From Azadirachta indica (taxonomy: Eukaryota > Streptophyta > Magnoliopsida > Sapindales > Meliaceae), in the NCBI GenBank assembly GCA_022749755.1, contig CM040443.1, forward strand, positions 6,983,191 to 7,047,190: a DNA stretch of 64,000 bases, in the 5' to 3' direction. This document shows, in pieces, positions 34,900 to 48,461 of the stretch. Position numbers and translations under genes: made by a program. The notes below the pieces were generated by a model, which was not told where the DNA came from, searched no databases, and was given only the letters and a program-made list of their open reading frames with translations. Each line of letters begins with the position of its first letter. Position 1 is the first letter of the stretch.

Positions 34900-36858
34900 T
34901 CACATTGAGGAATCACCGTCGTGTTCAATTTCAGAAGCAGGTTCATCATCTTCTTCGAAGCATTCAATACCCATAGCTGCATGCCCATGACCAAACGCTT
35001 TGATATGATCTTTCAAAGATCTCTTGTGCTTAAAATCAGAGCCACAAATGCAATACCAAATTTTCCCACAATTTTTTTCATGAGTTCTCCAATCTCCTTT
35101 TACTGCAAAGGGTTTGCCACATTTTCTGCACATGAAAGGTTTAATTCCGTGCTTTCTCTTGTAATGTGTTTGGAGAGTGCGAAAATCTTTGAGTGGTTTT
35201 GCCCTTGGATGATCAATATTGTGTTTACAACCTTGTGTACAGCAGTAGCAAGGAAGTCTTAACATTGCTGTGGGTTGGGTTCCTCTTAAAGAGTCTGGTC
35301 CTTTTCTGTACTGAGATCCGTGTCCCCACATATGCATCTGTAGAAAAAGCAAATTAAAACAATATGATATGAGAGAGAGAGAGAGCAAAATGAGGACGAA
35401 CACATGATTTAGTCAGATTTTCTGTATAGAATCAACTATATAACAGTAGCTACAAAAGAGAGCAACAAATTTTGCTAGGGAATTAGGCAACCCTACAGTG
35501 TTGGCTGGGGAAGGTGCAGTGTGAGAAAGATTTGTGTATGCTGCCAAGAATATAGAAAACAAAGATAAACATTTGGCAGAGAAAGCTAGAAACAAAAGTA
35601 TATACAAACCCAAACACCATAAATTGAGCAAAACCCAATTCATTTGAATGAGGGAAAATAGATAAAAAAAGAAGGAGATCTATTGTGAACTAATAAAGTG
35701 TCTGCAGAAGAACATGATATGTTCTAGTGTATACGAATAAAATATGGGGTATTCTCTAAAATGAAATAGGGTTTTGTATTGGAATCTCGAATACGAGATG
35801 AAATGTATCTGCCCTATATTTGTTGTGGCTTTAATTTTACGGGATAGTTTGTTAGATTGGGATTGTCTGTTATTTATGCTAAGTACTCTGTAAATGCAGC
35901 CTTTTATTTTTAACAGACTTGAGTAATTGGGGTTCGTAAATTTTAACTGTGCAACAAGTTGTTTTTGGCAGATTGGAGTGCAGCTTCTTGATGATCCTCA
36001 TATATTCCTGTCTTTAACACATTGAAAATGGGTAAAGCACGAAGAACATTTCATGAATGCTTAAGTCACAAAAGCAGCAGCTAGTAATTAACTTGGTTTC
36101 AGTTGGACTATACCAGATAATCATGTTCATGCTACAAATCTCAAACCAGAAAACACGTGCAAAAGATAAAACCAAAAAAAGAACAAAGACTAAAGAAATG
36201 GAAAACCATAAGATAAAATTAAAAGGTGAAGCAAAACATAAAGATAGATGGGGCACACCTGCAAGTTATTGTATCGATTGAAGCTCTTGGTGCAAACAGG
36301 ACATGAAAACTGAGTAGGACCAATGAGAATCTGTGAAGGAGTAGGAATCCAGTACTGACCCTTGTTTAATCTGTCCAGAGAATACCCTGAAGCCAAATTT
36401 ACTACTTCTTCCTTATCTGCTGTCACATCTACAGGTGGGGAAATCCTTGAGCTCAAATTAGAGCTAGGGTTTGGGAGCCCTATGTGTAGGGCTACGGTCA
36501 CAGTTTCAGGATCAACATCGTCATCAGCGGCTTCAGCTGTACTAGAAAAGATCAGGCTCTCATCTTTGTTAGAATTTATCTTGTCTTCCTCAGTGGAACT
36601 ACTCGAGATTTCCTGCTGATCTTCTTCTAGTTGTCTTCTCGGGCTTAAGCAGTTGATTAGAGGCAGAGCTTCTTTTAGGGGAGGTGACGACGGAGGAGGA
36701 GGAGGAAAATTTTGAGTCTGAAAGATTAAAGAGTTGCTGCTAGTGATGTTATTTGTGTAGGTATGAGGAGTAGAATAAGAAGAGAAATGAGAATAGTTAG
36801 GATGAAGAGGCTTGAAATTGAACCATCCAGTGAAGAGATTTGAGTAAGGATCTGTCAT
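34900..36858 (-). CDS. WIP2: WIP-domain C2H2 zinc finger transcription factor, WIP2/NTT-like
   Basis: A plant nuclear transcription factor of the WIP subfamily, whose members control transmitting-tract, root and vascular cell fates. Two exons: 36858-36259 and 35337-34900 (TGA), with a 921-base intron in phase 0, giving 345 residues. The N terminus [13 protein letters not shown] and the segment [13 protein letters not shown] are typical of the WIP2/4/5 group. The WIP box begins [20 protein letters not shown]. Four C2H2-type fingers follow: CPVC...H across the intron (FNRYNNLQ then [14 protein letters not shown]), [35 protein letters not shown] and [16 protein letters not shown]. The tail is acidic ([15 protein letters not shown]). 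The intron interrupts the first finger, as I recall for this subfamily. The choice of WIP2 over WIP4/5 rests on the N terminus and is less certain. Confidence 0.92.
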
Positions 36859-36953
36859 ACTGAAACTGAAATCTGAGGAAGGAAGAAAAGAAAAGCTAGA
36901 GCTAGAAAATTGGTTTTTCTTTTTTTTGCTATAGTTTGGCTAACACAGTGATA

Positions 36954-36962
36954 ATATTTATA
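36954..36962 (-). promoter_or_regulatory. TATA box of the WIP gene
   Basis: TATAAATAT on the minus strand, about 96 bases upstream of the ATG at 36858, giving a predicted leader of about 65 nt. Confidence 0.55.
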
Positions 36963-37772
36963 CACAACATGGTTGTGTTTGTGGGTGGAGTGAGAGAGAG
37001 AAGAAAAAAGAATAAAAAAAAGGGAAAAAGGGATTGGCATTATGAGGGTATTGAAAGCATAGAGTAAAATTTTTTAAAAGGAAAAAAAACAAAGGAGGAT
37101 TGGTAAAATAAAAAGAGTGTTGAAAGTCAAGAAATTACCCATGTGAAAGAAATTAAATACAGTCGAGAAGATCATAAAGGAAGAAAGTAAAAGGCAAAGG
37201 AGAAAGTCAGAGATTAGACTTGCAGCAGCTGGTTGTCTCCCAAGAGACATTGTAGCACTTGCACTACATAGAGAAGGGAGAGAAAGAAATAACAAATCAG
37301 AGATTTTCAGAGGGTAGAAGAAGGAAACATTCTGTTGTTTTAATTTGTTTTCGTTGATATTTCTTTATTTTCTTTGCTTCAAGCAACAAGTTGAGTTTCA
37401 GGGCTGAACTCATCCGGCATTTGCTTTGGTGCGCGTGTTCAATGTCCACTCTCTCTCTCTCTCTCTCTCGCTCTGTCTATATATATCGCATGCACTGCAT
37501 GTACTACTGTTTCTTCCAACTCTCCGTTTTCTTGCCTTGTTTCAGTCAACAAACTCATCACCAAATTCACCCATTTCCTTTTAGGGCTTCAATTCTAGAT
37601 CATCACTAAATTAACATTCCTAAATATAAAATGATTGAAAAATTTTCAAGTTAATTTGCATAGAGGAATATATATATATATATATATATATGCTTTTTAC
37701 TCACTAAATATCTCGATTTCTTTCTCATGTATTGATTAAATGACAATGAAAATGTTTAACTTGATTCATCGT

Positions 37773-37803
<31 letters not shown>

Positions 37804-38657
37804 GAGGTAATTAAAGAATTGTTCATGTTATGTCACATCATCAAATAGCTAATTAATTATTTGATTTAGTCATCAAATAATTGCAAGGATTACGTACTAA
37901 TTAGAAGTTTCTCGTGTTGTCTGATAGCTAAAATTAAATCAAATATGTATGCAAACAAGGCTGAGGGAATTAAAATTAATTATTGTGCGAAATACTAGCT
38001 CCGACACAAAGATTTATGTATACATATAAGAAAACAATCGCATTCATTTCCCTTTTTAACTCATTATCATTACATTAATCACCTGGCAGCTGTAGTTAGC
38101 CAATGACATTTTATCTTGTCTTTTAGGCTTCTTCATTTTAAGTGAATTTTGCCCGTGAATTGAAATTCTTTTGTCCGAAGTACCAGGAGAAGCTTCCAGT
38201 ATTAACAGGAAATCGACACGTGGAACGGGAATTAAACACGAAAATGAAGAACAAGGTAAGTGGGTCTTTTCTTTGTGTCGGCATGGTGATCAAAACTTTT
38301 GCCGCGTGGAAACCAAAATAGAAGCCTGAAAACGATATGCAAATGCAGAGGTTTGGCTAGTTTGCAATGCCACCGGCAAAGACAGTGATGCACAAAAGCT
38401 ACACACACACACACACATATATATATATCAAGCAATACATATAACATATACGTTTGTATATATATATATATATATATATAATGGAAAATACTTACTTGCA
38501 TTTTCTTTTATTTACAGTAGCAACTAGATTCTTCTAATTAGTCATATATGGCAGATTTTGAGAGACATTGAGAGAGAGGGGGAAAAAAAAATGAAGGGGC
38601 CCAATTGAATCAGAGAGAGAGAGAGCAGAAGGGATTCGACTTTTAATTATATTATAA

Positions 38658-38688
<31 letters not shown>

Positions 38689-41600
38689 ATATGTATATAT
38701 GCATGCAGGAGGCAAAGGGAATGGGACAGAGTTTGAGACTATTTGAATTATATATTGATTGGTGTGTTCTCTATGACTAAAATACCAGAAGAAATTAAAC
38801 TCTAAACCCTAAACCCTAAACATATATATAAGTTAATTATCAACAGTAATGTCACCCTTTGAATTTAATTAATTTATGCTAATATCTATATATATGTGTG
38901 TGCGTGTCTATGCTGGTAAATTTGTATTCACAATCATAAAAATATATTCGTTTAAATTTGAAAAGTGATCGAGAAGAGAAAATAAACAAAATTTAGATCC
39001 AAGTATACTAGAAAGAAGGCCATTGATTTTTTTTAAAAAATTAATATTATTTGTGCATTATATTAATTATTTAAAATTGTAATAGTGGAAACAAGTTCTT
39101 AGTTTTGCTCAAACAGTAATTAATGAAGACCATTTATTATTGAACATAGAGTAAACATTTATTATATGACCATTTATTATTGTTGAGCATTAAACATATT
39201 TATTATTGAAGAAGTACTCACTCTCGTTTCAATCAAACGTAGCTCAAATTCATTCCTTGCAATAAACAAACCAAAAGCTCATCGGACAACCGAAACCTAT
39301 ATAGTTGCTGCCAAAAGGAATTACGAAACCCGACAATTAATTTATCATATCTTCAAATCAATTACACAATTTTTCTTTATATATGCAGAGAACTTCTGTA
39401 AGGCACGATTGGGTGCATCAACGCTCTCAGATTTCGTTCTCGAACATAAGAAAAAATCCCACAGAAATAGCCTTAAAGTAAAACAAATTTATGAGGACTC
39501 CATTAAAGGACCTTCATCTCATCTATTAATTAGCTCTGTGTGTATGTATTCCCATTTCATTTGTTATTTATTAAGAGTCTTTAATTATTTCTTTTGACCA
39601 TATACTTATAGCCTTTGAATACAATATAATTATTGATATTTCGTTTATTTATTTGTTCACGGTAATCTATGAACAGTAGTTTTAATTAGTTTGACCAAAG
39701 TCCACGCACATAATTAAATTTATGTTTCCAAGATTGCACGAGTGTGTGTTTTGGAATTGAGGTTGAAGCTTTCAAGTCTTCATGTCCAAGACCAAGAGGG
39801 GTTTTGGTATTCCCGAATAAATCCTGCCTCCCATAAACACTCGAATCAAATCACTGTTGTTTGTTTCCAAATTGTTTTTGTTCTTTACCTGATCATTTTA
39901 CAATTACAAAAAGTTCAAGGGATCCTCCTTCTTATTACTAATTAATTCATGTATGTCTTACTTATAACTAAAAAAATAATTTAGAATCATTTACATATAT
40001 AATGCGCTGCAAAAAAATTTATTTATAAAAGTAATTTGTGTTTTATTTAAACGAATGAGAAAGAAAAGAGCATATGTGCATGTGCATATATGTGATAATA
40101 TTGTTATGTATATTTATATATACATTTATATCCAAGAGACATTATTACCGACCGATCTACTTCGAGAAAAAAAAAAAAAAGAAAGAGCTCCGCCGACATT
40201 TCCAATTTCCATGTCATAACAAAAAAGCACTTCTCAAAAACACAAGAGTTTAATTCCATCGTTTCTTAAACTACTAACGATAATAAAATCTTTTGGCTAA
40301 TTAATTAATTATTTAAAACTATATATATATATATGTATATATATATGAAAGCGCAATTGGTTGAATTAGGAGCCAATAGTAATTCAGGATAAAACGATGA
40401 AGGTGACAGCAGGTCTGAGATGAGAGATGAGCTGCATGGAATGCAACAAGACGGTACTGGCCACCGGGATAAGCTGATGAGAAATAGCATGCCTGATTGG
40501 AACTCACTGTTCACATACAAATTTGACGTCACCCATTCAATTGCAAAGAATTTGTTCACTTCCTGCATGCTCTTCTACAGTTTGATTGATAGTGAAATGG
40601 GCTTATCTCTTTAACTCTCATTTTCCTTGGAAAATACCAACTCATCCCTGCCCTTCCCCTCCCTTGGCAGTATAATTTATTACTGTCCTGAAATATATAT
40701 ATAAATATATAAAAGATCACTATCTGTAATATAATAATATAATATAACGGATTAGTACGCATATATTAATTCTACTAGTAACTCGGGACTTTTTTGCTAA
40801 ACACAACAGTACCTTCATATCAACACTAATTCAAATATGTGGATTTAAGACTATAATTAATATTATAAGTCAAAATTACCAAATATCAACATTAATTAAT
40901 TAACCGGTTGTTATGTTTTAAACCATAATAAAAGCGCTGCAATAATAAGTAGCTTCTACAGGTTCATGGATAGCTGAGTCGCGACCTTGATGGCATTTTT
41001 GGCTACTTATTATTAACACATCAAAGTCAATATTGAACAGAAAACCTGCATCCCTTTTCTTCGCAAAACTTTGCGAGCAAGGAGAATGGAAAAAAGAAAA
41101 AGAATAACTATTGATAGGATCATCCACATTGTAGTGGTGTACAGGTTGAGGATTGAATGCGAGTAAATGCTGTCATCAGAAGAGAATTTTCATTCTAGTT
41201 AATAATATATGTGATTAAATTAGAAATGGAAAATAAGTAGTTCAAACTTCAAATGTACTGGGTGTTTGTGTGGCCCAGTCGGTTTTTCTCTTGAATATCA
41301 AAGAGGGACTGATGAAAATCAGATGGTCCTTAACCACATCTAAATTAATGGTCCATTGAGCTCCATGCATGGCTCTGAATCTGCCATTATAAAGAACCCA
41401 GAAAGTCAGTATTTGGGTCCTACAATTATTGCCTTCTGCAAGAAACCTGTCCGGCAAAACTATCAATTCATCAATTCCATGCTTATTCTCTTGCAAACTC
41501 GTAAGAGACCACTTCTATTTTACCTAGCCTGTCTACCCCTCCTTCCTTTCGCCCTCAGTTGACTCATTCAAAGTAAAATTTAGGGTTTTATTTTTTCCTT

Positions 41601-42387
41601 ATCTGCAAAACCAAGAGTTGTTTTGATACTACTGTCGTGTTTTTGCTTTATCTCAATTCAAGCATACACTTGGTGATTTCATGATATCCAAAATAGTTCA
41701 TAGTGTTGAAATTATAATACTTCCCAAATGGAGTTGGTTTGCGACAGAACCAGCAACTTTTTTCTCCCTTCACAAGCAGGAAGACATGGAGAAATTTGAT
41801 GGATGGTCAAGAAGCTACAAGGCATAACATATCACTTTGAAAATCTCTGAGCAGAAGCTCCAAAAAAACACATCATTTTGCCAAACAAAACAGACAGCGA
41901 CTGTAGTCTTCTATAAAGCGGACAGCAACAAATAGCTTCAAAGGAATAGCAGAAGGGGATAGTGTGGCAGAAAATAGACCTCTGAATGAGGACCAAAATG
42001 CAAAGATTGAAAAAGACATTTTCAATTCCATGTAAGTCTCAAAGCCAAAGGGCCATTATTAATTATAGCACTTGCATGGTTATAATTAATTGTCAGCTAC
42101 CAAACTGTCAGTAGCAAAGGGAGTTGAAAAAAGGGAAGAAATAATGCAAACAAAGAATAATAAATATAGAAGTGAAAAAGATGTAAAAGTCAAAGCCTGG
42201 AAGAGAAAACAAAACAAGTAGTTACCTTTTGTTTAAGAATTTGTTTATATTGTGATAAAACATTGCGGCCATACAAGAATTAATTAGATACTATCATGCA
42301 GTACAAAATGTACATATATAATTTGTTGTAATGATGAGAAATCCTTCTTTATAATAGTTATAATAGTCTACAAGTTTTTCATTCCAC
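36963..42387. other. Gene-free 5.4 kb upstream of the WIP gene
   Basis: No gene is supported. It holds (CT)n at about 37449-37470, (TA)n at about 37670-37692, 37778-37802, 38456-38480 and 38659-38676, and (CA)n at about 38401-38416. A triple TAAACCCT-like telomeric motif lies at about 38801-38820. It probably contains the upstream control region of the WIP gene, but no individual site can be named. Open frames at 39409, 40305-40614 and 41242-41496 show no family features. Confidence 0.4.
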
Positions 42388-42460
42388 GGGGATGTAGCTC
42401 AAATGGTAGAGCGCTCGCTTTGCATGTGAGAGGCACCCGGTTCGATCACCCGCATCTCTA
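42388..42460 (+). tRNA. tRNA-Ala(TGC)-like gene with damaged T arm
   Basis: It is exactly 73 bases long. The acceptor arm GGGGATG pairs with CATCTCT and keeps the G3:U70 pair that defines tRNA-Ala. The D arm (GCTC...GAGC), anticodon stem CTCGC/GTGAG and loop TTTGCAT (anticodon TGC) are intact. The variable region AGGCA and the T loop TTCGATC (B box) are present. The T stem is broken: positions 49-53 CCCGG face 61-65 ACCCG, so only two of five pairs form. Position 72 is T rather than C. It may be a pseudogene, although its Pol III boxes look usable. Confidence 0.8.
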
Positions 42461-45441
42461 TGTGTTTTTTAATTTAATCCATGTTATGGTATTTATCCTC
42501 CAAGCAATCAATTGCTTAGCTTTTCATTGGTTCGTTAGGCCCAGTATAATGTTCCAAAAACGTACGACGCTATTACATTAGATGACCTGGGCTAGAAGCC
42601 TTGATCATGTCCTACGTACTGCAACAGACCTCTTCTAAGTACACCGTTACGAATTTCCATCTTCACAGCTGTCCCCATGTAAGTACAGAAGAAGCAGGCG
42701 GTATTTAGAAAGTTATGACTAGTGTTTAAAAACATATTCAAAATTTTATTGTTGATTGTGGTAAAAAGAATCCACATAATGCGTGGGTTATTGTATTTAT
42801 AAATTCATAATTCATTGTAATTACTTTTGTGTTTATTGATGCTAGTTCATTTGATAATAGTTTCATGTAAACTTAACAACATAGAGCTTTGCGTGTTATT
42901 TTGATTAGTAAAATATGTCGAGTGACAAAAAATTCTTAGATTGAAATTTTATTCATGTTAAAATTAGAGAAGTTGTTTATATTTGTTCATTTGTAAAATA
43001 AAACAAAAAAAAAGATAGATAAAAGTGTTTTGTCAAGCATTTTTTAAAGTCAAAATATAAGCATTTGAATTCAACATTATGACTACATTTCGAATTTGAT
43101 TATCAAGAATATTCCAAAAATTAAATTTATAAAATCACTCAAATCAAAGCAACTTTTTTCTTTCACCATATCATAAAATTAATTATTCAAAATATTTAAA
43201 AAATTAATTTCTAAAAACACTTAAACCAATCCAACTTAAAATTTGATTCATTTTTAATCTTAGATACTATAAACTTTAAAAGATCCATTGACATATTGTA
43301 TGATTTAAAATAAAAGGTTAAAATTGTATTTTAAAAAATTTTATTAATTAATCACAACAAATTTATTGTATTGAGAAGTAAAAGAATAATATTAAAATTA
43401 ATTGATAAATCTTTTTAAAGAAATTTTAACTTTTCATTTTAAACTATACCACGTATTAATAGATCATTAAAAGTTTAGGATAAAAAAAATCATAATTGTA
43501 GCCAAATTCTCTAACTTATTCTTATAATCATATTTAAATTGATTACTAAGAATATTTTCAAAATGGAATATTTTTACATACCTCCCCTAAAACTTGTGGA
43601 AATCACATAAATTTAGAAAGATTTTAAAAATTCTTAGAAACTTCTCTTATTACAATAATTTCGTTCTATTTGACCGTGAATTGACTATTAAAATGATGTT
43701 AAATAATTGAAATATTCCATCAATATATATTAGAAAAGGGTTTAATAGAGACCATCTAGATTATATCTAAATACAAATATATATATATTATAATTCTTCA
43801 TTTTAAAAAGAAAATAATTTCAAATCTATAACCCTAATTTCCAACGCACCTACTCAAACAAAATTGCCTAGAGCTTTGCCTTTTCTCCTCATCAATGACA
43901 TGCCTAATTTCTTGCACCCCTCTTTTGCTAGCATTGCACCACCTTGCAGCCAAATCAAAAGTTTTTATCTCATCCAGCCACACATATCATTGAAATCATC
44001 TCACATAACGTTACGCTATCGTCGATTATCATCCTCTCACGTGCTTATAGTTACCACTAGCATTAGGCCATCTTTTTTTTTTTAGGTGTTACAATCTTAT
44101 ATATTATTTACAAGTGTACTGATATATAATTAATAATCTGTTGGAAAGTTGAAAAAACTATTATATCGCACTTAGCACCAAAATAATCTACTTTCATTGG
44201 AGAGGAAAATTTATCCAAAAGTTTCTGGAAAATATCCGCATTGGGTGGGAAATCCATACCCTTAGTACGGGTAGGAATCGAACGCATGCCCTTTGTGGGC
44301 ATGAGTTCTAATCATCACTCCACTGTCTTGATGGTTGCGTTAGGTCGTCTCTTGAACTCTCACTTAAACTGCAAAGCCACCACCACTCCAAAACCATCTA
44401 CTTATTGCCACTAAGTAATCCCTTACCACTCTTTACCCAAAATTAATTTTTAATTTTGGATCTTGTAATGCATTTAATATAATCGAAGAATGATGCATGA
44501 GTTTTTAAGGAGTGTTTTATTTATTTCTTTTGTTTATGATTTAGATATGAGAAAGATTTTGTTGAGGTGTTGATTCATGTGGAATAATTATTTGGGTTGC
44601 AAATGCTACGTTTTGGCTTTGTTGAATCTTAAAAAATTTGATTTACTATCTTGATTTGATTCAAATTGAAGAAAAGATTTAGATTTGATCTGTTTAATAG
44701 GTTGTGTGTGCGAAAGTTTTTTTTGTATTAGTTTGTATTTTTATAATCAATTTTATCAATTATATGATTCAATTGATATAATGTAAGAATGAGAGTTTTA
44801 AATATTGTATATATACTATTATAATTTTACATAATTTTGTGAAATTTTATTGAACGTGAATGAATTTATTTACTCATTTTACCTGATTCTATCTAAAAAT
44901 GTTAGATTTGTATTTATTTAATTTTTAATCGATAAAATTCAAGAATATATTTGAAAGAATAAAATTAGAGTAATAGTATTATATTACCATTTTTTTTCAA
45001 CGATAAACTACCGGTAAAGGGGATGAAATTATTGTAGCACTGGAGGTTTCTGTAAATGTTTACAAATCTTTTATGCATATATGATTTCCACAAACCACAG
45101 GGGGAATATGTGAAAATACCCTCCAAAATTAATAAATTTCTAAAAGCCTTCGAATCAAACGAGGCCGAAATGTTCGGGCTTACTCGCCCGGCTCGATCCA
45201 GAATGAAAAATTATTTTATTTTCATCTATTTGCTTTTAAGACATAAACCGACAAATTAAGGAACAACTAAGACCACCTCAGCCACGTTGGATCAGCGACT
45301 AAGCAACCACGAAATTGGGAAAGGTAAATCGCATGAACGGCACCGTATAAGTCGTAATTGGTAAGCGAAGAACTTTCCTTAGGGCAAGTGTGAACATGAT
45401 TTACGGTCAGAAACGCATCCAACAGCGAAATTCAACGCACC
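42461..45441. other. AT-rich intergenic stretch
   Basis: No protein gene is seen. Bases 43560-43650 (CATACCTCCCCTAAAACTTG...) look like the end of a dispersed repeat. A possible SINE lies at about 44130-44345 (listed separately). A (TA)n tract lies at about 43779-43788. The last 400 bases are GC-richer and form the carrier gene's promoter. Confidence 0.4.
44130..44345 (-). mobile_element. Possible tRNA-derived SINE
   Basis: Read on the minus strand, the region has AGTGGAGTGATGATTAGAAC followed by GGGCATGCGTTCGATTCC. The latter closely fits a Pol III B box (consensus GGTTCGANNCC, one mismatch). The former resembles the A-box region of tRNA-related SINEs. Ends and target duplications could not be fixed, so this is tentative. 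Confidence 0.35.
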
Positions 45442-45448
45442 TATAAAA
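45442..45448 (+). promoter_or_regulatory. TATA box of the ADP/ATP carrier gene
   Basis: TATAAAA lies in the GC-richer segment. A pyrimidine-rich leader with four CCTTT units follows at about 45602-45624, and a 5' UTR splice donor CAAG|GTAATC at 45684/45685. Confidence 0.45.
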
Positions 45449-45684
45449 CCGCACGTAAGCCGCCGTATACAACGAATCAAATCCCATCCTCACACGCTTC
45501 ACTCGTGCACAAATTGCCCAGTTAGAGCCAATAAAATGCAAGTATCGCTCATTTCAAAGCACGACGGCCTCTAACCGCAAAGAAAAAAATCCTCTCTCTC
45601 ACGCCTTTCCTTTCCTTTCCTTTCAAAAGTAGAGAGAGGCGGAGACCAGCCAATCACAGCCTCGAAATCAATCACTTTTTCAAG

Positions 45685-46787
45685 GTAATCACAGTACTAA
45701 CTCTCGACCGTTCGATTTGATTAGATCTACTGTTTTGCTTCGTTCTCCGACTCGTTTCAGCTTCAGATCTGTTACTGTTTTTGTTTTTGTTGTTGCTACC
45801 GTTCTAAAACGTGCGCGAATGAATATATGTTTTCGGTTTTTTTTTTTTATCTTTGCTTAATGATCTGTTAGACCTACAGTTTGCTGAAATTTGATTAAGG
45901 TTGTGTTATTTAGTATTTTTATTCTCAAGTTTGTTTCGTTGCTGATATCGTATAGATCTATTTTTTTTTTAGGATTGTTATTATTCTTAAAATGCTTATG
46001 CGTTCTGGGAAGTGTTAGTAATCGGTACTTCTAGATCTATTTTTCAGTTAAGGATTTAAGACTGTTTTTTACAGATTCGCAGGTACTTAGTTTTTATTGC
46101 GTTATTCAAACTATAACAATCAAAGTTATGATTTTACGTTTAGTAATGAGGTTTTTCATACTTTTAGAGGATTTAGATCTATTCTGCGTTCAAGCTAAAA
46201 TACTATTGATTTTTTGTTTTCAAGTTATTGCTTTTAATTTCATTTTATGCAACAATGCTATTTCTTTATTAAGTTGTTTGATTATTCATAAATAATACAG
46301 TTGGTTTCCTTTTTATTCTGATCATTCAATAACACTTTTTTATGTTTGACTCGTTTATAAATTATACGGTTGACTTATATCTGATAATGAAATAATGCTA
46401 TTTTTAAATTGTTTGATTCATTTTTAAATAGTGTATTTGACTCATTCTTTATTTCTGATATAATATGTTATGTTCTCTACATCACTAGGCACTGCAAACA
46501 TGCGTAGACATGTTTACTAGTGAACATGTTCATTACTTTCATGCGTTCTGTAGGTTTTTTTATTGAATTTCACTATTTTATTTGTGAGTTTAAGCATTAC
46601 ATTTTACCATAAACTACTCAACTTTTTACTGTTTAGTCAATATTCCTGTTTAGGGTTGTGCTGTAGACCATTGAACCATTTTCCATCCGTTTTACTAATT
46701 TCCAAGTGGAGTTTATTGTTTGGCGGTATGTTTATGAACTGATATGTGTAAGTTTCTATATATTGCATTTTCTCTTCTTTTTGACAG
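45685..46787 (+). other. 5' UTR intron of the ADP/ATP carrier gene
   Basis: Donor GTAATC at 45685 and acceptor TTGACAG ending at 46787 bound a T-rich 1.1-kb intron in the leader. The second leader piece is 46788-46817, just before the ATG. Long leader introns are common in highly expressed plant genes and can raise expression; that role here is inferred. Confidence 0.6.
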
Positions 46788-46817
46788 AAAGTGGGCAATT
46801 TTTCAGGGAAAGTCACA

Positions 46818-48461
46818 ATGGTTGATCAGGTTGAACACCCTTCCGTCATGCAGAAGGCAGCTGGCCAGCTCCTTCATTCCAGTCTTTCCCAGAGCATTCA
46901 TGGTTATGATGGAGCTTACCAAAGGCCTGCCATTTACCAAAGGCGTGCTGCATGCGGCAATTACTCCAATGCTGCATTCCAATATCCCATGGTCCGCGCA
47001 TGCACAGCCACTACTGATTTATCTGTAGTGCCATCAACTGCATCAACTGTTTGTGTCCAAGCCCCAGCAGAGAAAGGGTTTACCAGCTTTGCTATTGATT
47101 TTCTTATGGGTGGAGTTTCTGCCGCTGTATCCAAAACAGCTGCTGCTCCGATTGAGCGTGTTAAACTCTTGATTCAGAACCAAGATGAGATGATCAAGAC
47201 CGGCAGGCTATCTGAACCCTACAAGGGCATTGGTGACTGCTTTAAGCGTACGATTAAGGATGAGGGGATTGTTTCATTGTGGAGAGGAAATACTGCTAAT
47301 GTCATCCGTTACTTCCCCACTCAGGTTACCACTTTTTACAGTTTTTCTTTTTGGTTCTACTATTTAAAGAGACATGTATAGTTGCTTGGGTTCACTTTAT
47401 ACTCAGTTTTGTCTCTTAATTTTGTATCAGGCCCTGAACTTTGCATTCAAGGATTACTTCAAGAGGCTTTTCAACTTCAAGAAAGACAAGGATGGTTACT
47501 GGAAATGGTTTGCAGGTAACTTGGCATCAGGAGGAGCTGCTGGTGCATCGTCACTTCTCTTTGTCTACTCCTTAGACTATGCTCGTACACGTTTGGCCAA
47601 TGATGCCAAGGCTGCAAAGAAGGGAGGAGAGAGGCAATTCAATGGTCTCATTGATGTCTACAGAAAGACAATGAAATCTGATGGTATTGCTGGACTTTAC
47701 CGTGGATTCAACATTTCATGTGTGGGAATCATTGTCTACCGTGGTCTTTACTTTGGAATGTATGATTCTCTGAAGCCAGTGGTTCTGACTGGAAAGCTGC
47801 AGGTCGGTACATTAAATTCTATTTGTTTTGTTTCTGAATTTATGATTTGTGTTGTCTTATTGTAACATTATATTTGTTATTGGCACGCCTGTTTGCTTGT
47901 ACACAACTTTAGTCGAAAATCATGGTCTTATCCAGCAATGTCTTCTTTTTGAAGTTCATGTGCTGCCACCTTAACATTCTAATGGTTGATTTTAATTGTT
48001 ATACTTACTGCACACATGCAACTTAATGTCACATTTCACGAATCATAGGTGGTTTGGATTTTGATAGAAGTCAATGCTGGTGGACTCTTAATGCATTTAA
48101 TTGTTTTGATGAATGGAACTGCTATTCATCTCCTTGACATATTTTCTTTTTTTGATGATTTCAGGATAGTTTTTTTGCTAGCTTTGCCCTTGGTTGGGTC
48201 ATCACCAACGGTGCCGGTCTTGCTTCGTACCCACTTGACACTGTCCGTAGAAGAATGATGATGACATCTGGTGAGGCGGTCAAGTACAAGAGCTCTCTCG
48301 ATGCATTCTCTCAGATCTTGAAGAATGAGGGTGCCAAGTCTCTGTTCAAGGGTGCTGGAGCTAACATCCTCCGTGCCGTTGCTGGTGCTGGTGTGCTCGC
48401 TGGTTATGACAAATTGCAGTTAATCGTGTTTGGCAAAAAATACGGTTCTGGCAGTGGTTAA
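46818..48461 (+). CDS. AAC1: Mitochondrial ADP/ATP carrier
   Basis: An inner-membrane antiporter that exports ATP and imports ADP. Coding exons: 46818-47324, 47431-47802, 48165-48461 (TAA), all in phase 0, giving 391 residues. An N-terminal extension of about 80 residues ([17 protein letters not shown]...) is typical of plant carriers. Three mitochondrial-carrier repeats follow, each with a Px[DE]xx[KR]-type signature: [24 protein letters not shown] and [18 protein letters not shown] is the diagnostic nucleotide-binding signature of ADP/ATP carriers. The six transmembrane helices appear complete. Introns fall at CAG|G sites. No defects are seen. A large inverted repeat begins 330 bases after the stop. 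Confidence 0.96.

Noticed and set aside
40305..40614. Overlapping frames of 62-87 codons on both strands
   Set aside because: Neither has a recognisable motif; overlap on both strands and TA repeats argue for chance.
41242..41496. 84-codon minus-strand frame (ELIVLPDRFLAEGNN)
   Set aside because: It reads somewhat protein-like, but no flanking exons, promoter or family could be found.
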